Below are positions 58,472 through 64,000 of a DNA stretch of 64,000 bases, one piece after another. Both the position numbers and the translations under genes were made by a program. The DNA comes from Bin87 sp034421995 (GTDB lineage: Bacteria > Chloroflexota > Dehalococcoidia > Lucifugimonadales > UBA3495): the NCBI GenBank assembly GCA_034421995.1, contig DAOUJY010000156.1:34486-98485 (forward strand), written 5' to 3'. The notes beneath the pieces were generated by a model, which was not told where the DNA came from, made no database searches, and worked only from the letters and a program-made list of their open reading frames with translations. Numbering within the stretch: position 1 is the stretch's first letter; every line of letters starts with the position of its first letter.

Positions 58472-60193
58472 ATGGAAATGATAGGACAAAACAGCGCCGC
58501 CTATGCCGCCGCACCGTCGGCTTGCGACGGCCTGTCGCCCGCAAGTAACGGAGCCGGCGACCCGACTCTGGTGTTCAAGCAGGCCGATGAGCCCTGGGAG
58601 TTTGATGAGATTTTCCAGTTGAATTACGCTTCCTTTGTCGAGGAGGTGCCTCAACATCCATCCAACGATGACCGAGTATTGGTTGATCGTTTCCACGCCG
58701 AAAACACCTACTTCATTTGTCGCCGGGAGCAGGAACTGGTGGGCATGATATGCGTCCGCGACCGGCGACCGTTCTCCCTCGATGAAAAACTCGGCCGGCT
58801 GGAATCGTATCTGCCCCAGGCGGAGGGATCGCGGGTTTGCGAGGTGCGCCTGCTGGCCGTTCGTCCCGATATGCGGCGGACGCGGGTGCTAACCGGCCTG
58901 CTCACCATGATGGCTCGTTACTGCCAGGATGGCGGTTATGATTACGTCGTGATGTCCGGCCGGGTATCTCAGCAGCCCCTGTATCGGCACATTGGGTTCA
59001 TCCCCTTCGGCCCCGTGGTGGGCGATGACGATGCTCCTTATCAACCCATGTACCGTCCGGTCGGCAACGTGGGCGCTGAGTTTGCCGGCCTGTTTCATGA
59101 CGGGGTCGCCGCTCCTCGCAGTGAGCCGGTGATCCTGACCCCCGGTCCCGTCGCCATGCCCGACGCCGTAGTGCAAGCGTTCCAGCGGCCGCCCCTTTCC
59201 CACCGCTCGCCGGAGTTCAGCCGGCTGATGCAAAGCGTCCGCCAGCACTTGCGTGCTCTCACGGGAGCCAACTACTGCACCGTCGCAGTCGGCTCCGGCA
59301 CCCTGGCCAACGACGTGGTGGCGGCCCAGCTGTCGCGGCTGGACCAGCCCGGCGTGATCGTAACGGCGGGAGAGTTCGGCGAGCGGCTTATTGACCATGC
59401 CAATCGCATGGGCCTGCGCTACACTGCCGTGCGCCATGAATGGGGCGCGCCACTCCAGTACGACCGGATTGAACGGACTTTAGCGGAACGGGCGGGCGGC
59501 TGGCTGTGGACGGTGCATTGCGAAACTTCCACGGGGGCGTTGACCGACCTGCCCCGCCTCAAATCACTGTGCCGGAATCACGACGCCCGCCTGTCACTGG
59601 ACTGCATCAGCAGCATCGCGGCAACGCCCGTTGACCTGCGAGGCGTGTGGTTGGCCAGCGGCGCCAGCGGCAAAGGTTTGGCAGCCTATCCCGGCCTGGG
59701 CCTGGTATTCTGCCAGGAACGGCCCGCGCCTGACTCCACCTTGCCCCGCTATCTGGACCTAGGCCTCTACTGTGCCGGCGAGGCCAGCGGGGCGGTGCCT
59801 TTCACGCTGTCGTCCAACCTGTTGTCCGCTTTGAACGCCGGACTGGAGCGGCAAAGTGAGGCTCTGTTAAACCAGATTGACGAAGATGGCCGCTGGGTGC
59901 GCCGGCAGCTGCGCGCTCTGGGGCTGACACTGGTGGCCGCGGAGTCGGAAAGCATGGGAGCCGTAACCACCATAGCGTTTCCCAGTGACGAGATCGACTC
60001 GGAGGAAATGGGGCGCGCTCTGGAAGCCCACGGTTTCTACACGTCTTACGCCAGCGGTTACCTGCGTGAGCGCAACTGGCTCCAAATCTGCCTCATGGGA
60101 GAGGTAAGCCGCCCACAGTTAGAACGTCTCATCCCCGTCCTGGCCGCTCAAATGGACGCGCTGACCAGAATTCGTGGCGAGCTCCGGCCCTAG
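58472..60193 (+). CDS. GNAT acetyltransferase fused to class V aminotransferase
   Basis: 573 aa in two parts. Residues about 30-215 are a GNAT-type N-acyltransferase (YFICRREQELVGMICVRD, CEVRLLAVRPDMRRTRVLTGLLTMMARYC with the acyl-CoA loop, then LYRHIGFIPFG). Residues about 218-570 are a class V PLP enzyme of the alanine-glyoxylate/serine-pyruvate group: VILTPGPVAMPDAV, SHRSPEF, and the PLP Lys401 in ASGASGKGLAAYPG. The arrangement would transaminate and acylate an amino compound, or transaminate and couple to acylhomoserine-like synthesis; the partner substrate is unknown. The frame is continuous and the ends match both families, so it is a true fusion. Confidence 0.88.
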   Translation: MEMIGQNSAAYAAAPSACDGLSPASNGAGDPTLVFKQADEPWEFDEIFQLNYASFVEEVPQHPSNDDRVLVDRFHAENTYFICRREQELVGMICVRDRRPFSLDEKLGRLESYLPQAEGSRVCEVRLLAVRPDMRRTRVLTGLLTMMARYCQDGGYDYVVMSGRVSQQPLYRHIGFIPFGPVVGDDDAPYQPMYRPVGNVGAEFAGLFHDGVAAPRSEPVILTPGPVAMPDAVVQAFQRPPLSHRSPEFSRLMQSVRQHLRALTGANYCTVAVGSGTLANDVVAAQLSRLDQPGVIVTAGEFGERLIDHANRMGLRYTAVRHEWGAPLQYDRIERTLAERAGGWLWTVHCETSTGALTDLPRLKSLCRNHDARLSLDCISSIAATPVDLRGVWLASGASGKGLAAYPGLGLVFCQERPAPDSTLPRYLDLGLYCAGEASGAVPFTLSSNLLSALNAGLERQSEALLNQIDEDGRWVRRQLRALGLTLVAAESESMGAVTTIAFPSDEIDSEEMGRALEAHGFYTSYASGYLRERNWLQICLMGEVSRPQLERLIPVLAAQMDALTRIRGELRP

Positions 60194-60221
60194 CGCTGAC
60201 TACTGCGAAAGCCCACAATGC

Positions 60222-60249
60222 GTAGGGGCGAATAACCATTCGCCCCTAC
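60222..60249. repeat. GTAGGGGCGAAT palindrome, copy 4
   Basis: Arm GTAGGGGCGAAT, centre AACC, complement arm; between the convergent GNAT-aminotransferase and aconitase genes, so a plausible bidirectional terminator. Confidence 0.9.
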
Positions 60250-60278
60250 AATAACCGTGTCGCCCTGGCGCGCGAGGG

Positions 60279-62561
60279 CTATCCTCCCGCTTCTTCCAAG
60301 TTCTTCATGTGGTTCATTGCGCTGCCGGCCCTGAACCAGGCGATCTGGGTATCGTTCAGCGTGTGCCGAAGATTGAGGGTCTCCTCGCTGCCGTCAGCGT
60401 GCTTCAGGACGGCCTGCACCGGGCGATCTGGCGCGAGCTCGTTCAAGCCCACCAGGCTCATGCGGTCGTCGTCCAGAACCCGATCCCAGTCTGCCGGGTC
60501 CTCGAAAGTGAGGGCCAGCAGGCCCTGCTTCTTCAGGTTGGACTCGTGGATCCGGGCGAAACTGCGGGTGATAATGGCCGCCGCTCCCAGCATTCGGGGC
60601 GACAGGGCGGCGTGCTCCCGGCTGGAACCCTCGCCATAGTTCTCGTCGCCGATGGCGACCCAGCGGATGCCCTGGGCGCTATAGGCGCGGGCAATCTCCG
60701 GAATCGGCATGATCTCCTCGCCGGAGAGCTGGTTCTTGCCTGTGCCGGTTTCGTCGGTATAGGCATTGTTGGCGCCGAGGAACATATTGTCGCTGAGGTT
60801 GTTCAGGTGACCTCGGAAACGCAGCCAGGGCCCGGCCGGTGAAATGGAGTCCGTGGTCGTTTTACCCTCCGTTTTCACCAGGACCGGTATGTCCTCGAAG
60901 TCATTGCCATCCCACGCATCCCACGGTTCCAAAACCTGGAGACGGTTGCTGTTGGGGTCAACGCGAACTTCGACATCGCTCCCGTCTTCCGGTGGGTCGA
61001 TGTACATATCGGCGCCGGGGTCAAAGCCGGTGGGCGGCACTTCAGGCGCTTCCGTCGGAGGCTGCAGCATGAATTCGTTGCCGTCGGCGTCCACCAGCGG
61101 GTCCGTAAGCGGGTTGAAGCTCAGGCGTCCACCCAAGCCCATGGCGATGGCGATTTCAGGGCTGGCAATGAAGTTCATGGTGCCGGCGTTGCCGTCGTTC
61201 CGGCTGGGGAAGTTGCGGTTGTAGGAGGTGACGATGCTGTTGTCGGTGCCGCGCGCTTCGGGCCGGTTCCACTGACCGATGCACGGTCCGCAGGCGTTGG
61301 CCAGCACGGTGGCGCCGATGGACTCCAGCGCGGCCTGCTGCCCGTCCCGCTCGATGGTGGCGCGAACCTGCTCTGAACCGGGGGTCACCAGCAATCCCGA
61401 CGCGGCGGAAACTCCGCGGGCCGCGGCCTGCCGGGCCACGTCGGCGCAGCGTTCCATGTCCTCGTAGGAGGAGTTGGTGCAACTTCCCACCAGGGCGACC
61501 GACACGGTTTCCGGGAAGCCTTCGCTTTCCATTTCCGCGGCCAATTGTGAAATGGGCCGCGCTCGGTCGGGGGAATGTGGTCCGGTGACGTGGGGTTCAA
61601 GCGTGGACAGGTCTATTTCAACGATCTGGTCGTAGAACTGTTCCGGCTGCTCTTCGACTTCAGGGTCGGACTGGAGCAGATGGACGTATTCTTCCGCAAT
61701 GTCCACCAATTCGCCCCGGCCGGTGGCGCGCAGATAGGTGGCCATTCGCTCGTCGTAAGGGAACACGTCCCCCGTCGCGCCCAACTCGGCGCCCATGTTG
61801 CAGATGGTGCCTTTGCCGGTGGCAGAGATGGATGCGGCGCCGGGGCCGAAGTATTCGATGATGGCGTTGGTGCCACCGGACACGGTCAACTCGTAAGCCA
61901 GCTTGATGATGACGTCCTTGGGCGCTGTCCAGCCGTTCATGGCCCCCGTGAGCTTCACGCCGATGATGCGCGGGTAACGCACTTCCCAGGGTAGGCCGGC
62001 CATCACGTCGGCGGCGTCCGCGCCGCCCACGCCGATGGCGAGAGATCCCAATCCGCCGCCGTTCACCGTGTGGGAGTCGGTGCCGATAATCAACGCGCCG
62101 GGGAAGGCGTACTTTTCCAGCACCACCTGGTGGATGATGCCAGAGCCGGGCTTCCAGAAGCCCATGCCAAAGCGGCGGCTGGCCGACTCCAGGAACTGAT
62201 AGACTTCGTTGCTCTCGTTCAGAGCGTCTTGCAAGTCCGACGACGCGCCGACCCGAGCCTGAATGAGATGGTCACAGTGGACCGTCGTGGGCACGGCGAC
62301 CCGTTCGCGTCCCGATTGCATGAACTGTAAGATCGCCATCTGGCCGGTGACGTCCTGGTGGGCCACCCGGTCGGGCCGCAGGTTGATGTAGCTGTCGCCG
62401 GGCCGCAGGTCCGCCTCGCCAACATCGTCAAGATGCGACAGCAGCAACTTCTCGGATAAGGTCAAAGGCCGGTTCAGCCTGGCTCTGACCTCCGACAGTT
62501 TTGCATCCATCTTTCGGTACGCTTCGCGCACGAATTCCGGCGTGGAATCAACGTTGCTCAT
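60279..62561 (-). CDS. Aconitate hydratase (mitochondrial-type)
   Basis: 760 aa from ATG 62561, preceded by GGAGGAG. Isomerises citrate and isocitrate. The [4Fe-4S] ligands are in GSCTNSSYED and NACGPCIGQW (C-x2-C). TDSHTVNGGGLGSLAIGVGGADA and NYGEGSSREHAALSPRMLGAA are substrate-binding signatures; the length and the C-terminal swivel domain order match the mitochondrial/AcnA-like single chain. GNAGTMNFIASPEIAIAM is also typical. It starts within 6 bp of the end of the [2Fe-2S]-like gene, so the two are coupled. Confidence 0.95.
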   Translation of the reverse strand: MSNVDSTPEFVREAYRKMDAKLSEVRARLNRPLTLSEKLLLSHLDDVGEADLRPGDSYINLRPDRVAHQDVTGQMAILQFMQSGRERVAVPTTVHCDHLIQARVGASSDLQDALNESNEVYQFLESASRRFGMGFWKPGSGIIHQVVLEKYAFPGALIIGTDSHTVNGGGLGSLAIGVGGADAADVMAGLPWEVRYPRIIGVKLTGAMNGWTAPKDVIIKLAYELTVSGGTNAIIEYFGPGAASISATGKGTICNMGAELGATGDVFPYDERMATYLRATGRGELVDIAEEYVHLLQSDPEVEEQPEQFYDQIVEIDLSTLEPHVTGPHSPDRARPISQLAAEMESEGFPETVSVALVGSCTNSSYEDMERCADVARQAAARGVSAASGLLVTPGSEQVRATIERDGQQAALESIGATVLANACGPCIGQWNRPEARGTDNSIVTSYNRNFPSRNDGNAGTMNFIASPEIAIAMGLGGRLSFNPLTDPLVDADGNEFMLQPPTEAPEVPPTGFDPGADMYIDPPEDGSDVEVRVDPNSNRLQVLEPWDAWDGNDFEDIPVLVKTEGKTTTDSISPAGPWLRFRGHLNNLSDNMFLGANNAYTDETGTGKNQLSGEEIMPIPEIARAYSAQGIRWVAIGDENYGEGSSREHAALSPRMLGAAAIITRSFARIHESNLKKQGLLALTFEDPADWDRVLDDDRMSLVGLNELAPDRPVQAVLKHADGSEETLNLRHTLNDTQIAWFRAGSAMNHMKNLEEAGG

Positions 62562-62566
62562 CGTTT

Positions 62567-63403
62567 TCACTCCTCCTCAAGGTTGACCACGGACCCGTAT
62601 TTTTCCACCAATGCCATGAACAGGGCGTGGCGCAAAGGATTGCTGTCTGCGTTCTCTGAACGCCGCAGGTAGATGCGGTACACGGTTTCCAAATCGCCAT
62701 CGCGGAGCCAGATGGCATAGCTGGGCATTCCGTTGCCAAGGGTACGGCGCAGAAATTCCAGTTGGCGGATACGGCTGAGCTGCAGTGCGACGCGCCCGTC
62801 CCCATCGGTGACCAACACTGCAATGTCGCCGCCCTCGTCCGCCTGGCCATTCCCGTCCACCAGTTCCAAATTTGATAACGTCATTGGGATGGAGACGTTG
62901 GCCGCCGGATTGTGCACCATTACCACCGCCTCACTGAGGCCCACTCCACTACCGTCGATGCCCCGACTGCAATCGAGCAGTATCTGGCGTAACCGGTTCA
63001 GGTTTATTGACCGACCGCTACCGTTAATGGTCTCCGTTGGTATTGCGGTCTCCGGCAAATGATCCGCCACCATTTGCTCTAAATCGTCGGGAATTGGCGC
63101 AAAGTTGACTCGCCCCCGTCGCGTGACGGTGGCAGTCCCCGAAATGGACCCGTAAAGGACCTTCTCGCCGGACCATCGCCTTACCACGTCGAACCTGGGG
63201 CCAAACGTGCAACCCAAAATGCACCCGGCGGTTGTAACTTGGGCTCGCGAATCACCTGGGTGATTCGCCGCTTCCTGGAGTTCCTGGAGCACGTCGTCCG
63301 CCGCCCGCCCCCGGTGGTACCAACGGGCGCAGCCGTATTCGTCCGTGCAGACGACGATATGCACGTCGGGACGCGCTTGTTGCCGGCCGTTTGTGATAGT
63401 CAT
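62567..63403 (-). CDS. Protein with thioredoxin-like [2Fe-2S] ferredoxin domain
   Basis: 278 aa. The N-terminal 100 residues resemble the thioredoxin-like ferredoxin fold: C19-x5-C25 in VVCTDEYGCARWY and C61-x3-C65 in TTAGCILGCTFGPRF, the four Cys needed for a [2Fe-2S] cluster. The rest (about 110-278) is a domain I do not recognise, rich in Leu/Arg/Asp. It immediately precedes aconitase on the same strand and follows the 7Fe ferredoxin, so all three could share electron or Fe-S delivery. The ATG context (GGTCCG...) is weak. Confidence 0.7.
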   Translation of the reverse strand: MTITNGRQQARPDVHIVVCTDEYGCARWYHRGRAADDVLQELQEAANHPGDSRAQVTTAGCILGCTFGPRFDVVRRWSGEKVLYGSISGTATVTRRGRVNFAPIPDDLEQMVADHLPETAIPTETINGSGRSINLNRLRQILLDCSRGIDGSGVGLSEAVVMVHNPAANVSIPMTLSNLELVDGNGQADEGGDIAVLVTDGDGRVALQLSRIRQLEFLRRTLGNGMPSYAIWLRDGDLETVYRIYLRRSENADSNPLRHALFMALVEKYGSVVNLEEE

Positions 63404-63486
63404 TGGACGGACCTTTGCCGGTTAAATTTGCGCCCGGCTACAGGGGCCGGGCGCACGGGTTCGTTGGGCGCCGGGCGGCGCTGTGA

Positions 63487-63729
63487 CTACTTCTCGAAGT
63501 AGTCGTAGTTGATCTTGATGTATTCCTCGTACATCGCCGGCACGGCCTCTTCCGCAAAGATGGCCGTTACGGGACACACGGGTTCACAGGCGGCGCAATC
63601 GATGCACTCATCGGGACTGATGAAGTACATATCGTCGTCGTCCGTGGTATAGATGCAGTCCACCGGACAGACGTCCACGCACGCGGCGTCTTTCACGCCC
63701 ACGCATGGCTCGGTAATGATGTAGGTCAT
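63487..63729 (-). CDS. 7Fe-type ferredoxin (FdxA-like)
   Basis: 80 aa from ATG 63729. Cys9, Cys17, Cys21 and Cys25 form the first set; Cys42, Cys45, Cys48 and Cys52 the second. In FdxA-type proteins the extra Cys of the first motif is replaced (here CVGVKDAAC), consistent with one [3Fe-4S] and one [4Fe-4S] cluster. PVDCIYTTDDDDMYFISPDECIDCAACEPVCP is nearly a family consensus. It carries electrons at low potential, partner unknown. GAGGGAAAG lies before the start; the next gene downstream is the [2Fe-2S]-like protein. Confidence 0.93.
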   Translation of the reverse strand: MTYIITEPCVGVKDAACVDVCPVDCIYTTDDDDMYFISPDECIDCAACEPVCPVTAIFAEEAVPAMYEEYIKINYDYFEK

Positions 63730-63809
63730 AGCGGCTTTCCCTCGACTGATGTGGTGTCGGTGAGAGGCGGCGCAACTGGGCTCCGGCGCCACCGTCTCAG
63801 GATGTCAAA

Positions 63810-63815
63810 ATTATA
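63810..63815 (-). promoter_or_regulatory. Extended -10 before the ferredoxin gene
   Basis: On the minus strand TGC-TATAAT, 81 bp before the ATG. Same TGCTATAAT as before rpsF and the methylase-MNT. Confidence 0.5.
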
Positions 63816-63921
63816 GCACGGCGGATAATCAATGCAACCGCGCGGCGGATGGAACGACGCCAGTCGCCGGGGAAAGCCCACGGTTACCTCACGCGTACCC
63901 ACTTTGCCATTGCAAGCGGAG

Positions 63922-63991
63922 CGTGGCAATCTCGTTGCGGCATTTACGGCTGCTCGCGGAGAACCATTGTTACGCCGACGAGATTGCCACG
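63922..63991. repeat. Inverted repeat CGTGGCAATCTCGT
   Basis: Perfect 14-bp arms, 63922-63935 and 63978-63991, around a 42-nt centre. The left arm sits in GCCATTGCAAGCGGAGCGTGG, similar to the widespread CATTGCGAGCGAAGCGTGGCAATCTCG dispersed repeat. Only its left part fits well; the window ends shortly after. Confidence 0.7.
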
Positions 63992-64000
63992 AATGCCTGA

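Overview
The window is a gene-dense, high-GC stretch of bacterial chromosome. The gene complement (bacterial-type hopanoid genes, HemQ-type heme enzyme, Uma2 nucleases, MshA-like glycosyltransferase with PIG-L deacetylase, DUF3179, OFA-like MFS) and the dispersed GTAGGGGCGAAT-type palindromes suggest an uncultivated Chloroflexota lineage (Dehalococcoidia/SAR202-like). That assignment is inference from gene content; no rRNA gene is present.

Layout. 1-3.6 kb: the end of a peptide-type ABC importer operon (binding protein cut by the window edge, two permeases), then a DUF3179 lipoprotein whose reading frame carries an in-frame TGA exactly where the family has the first Cys of its C-P-L-C motif. 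4.9-8.5 kb: a secreted Cys-rich protein whose signal peptide is interrupted by a 57-bp palindromic insertion, an unknown protein, leucine dehydrogenase and a cyclophilin. 8.6-13.4 kb: MFS transporter, the rpsF-ssb-rpsR operon with unusually tailed S6 and S18, and a membrane-anchored SurA-like foldase. 13.5-20.5 kb: hom-thrC-folE, a FemAB-like acyltransferase, GT4 glycosyltransferase, DUF502 and PIG-L proteins. 20.6-27.8 kb: MBL hydrolase, trxB, Uma2, an orphan beta-class DNA methyltransferase, SMP-30, cupin, CoA-binding protein, ComB and an NHL propeller.

27.9-33.7 kb is the most accessory-looking part: a 1075-aa N6-adenine DNA methylase fused at its C-terminus to a minimal nucleotidyltransferase (MNT), translationally coupled to a HEPN protein, followed by a HemQ-type protein and two Uma2 proteins with altered catalytic residues. 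I regard the methylase-MNT/HEPN pair as the best candidate for an undescribed (defence or toxin-antitoxin) system here.

33.8-36.8 kb: nadA, miaB and two divergent serine tRNA genes. 36.8-50.8 kb: a long same-strand run holding a near-complete hopanoid set (prenyl synthase, hpnH, hpnG, hpnA, shc, yjbQ, hpnC, hpnD, hpnE) that continues into a class II aldolase, an epimerase, a nucleoside hydrolase and a phosphodiesterase. 51-64 kb: a TtuC-like dehydrogenase, two tautomerase-like proteins, a secreted protein with a toxin-like RHxxW/HE/NN domain, nadB interrupted by a one-base frameshift, a GNAT-class V aminotransferase fusion, aconitase coupled to a [2Fe-2S]-like protein, and a 7Fe-type ferredoxin.

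Intergenic spaces are short. Several hold perfect palindromes, most often between convergent genes, where they probably serve as bidirectional terminators. Several promoters share an extended -10 (TGCTATAAT).
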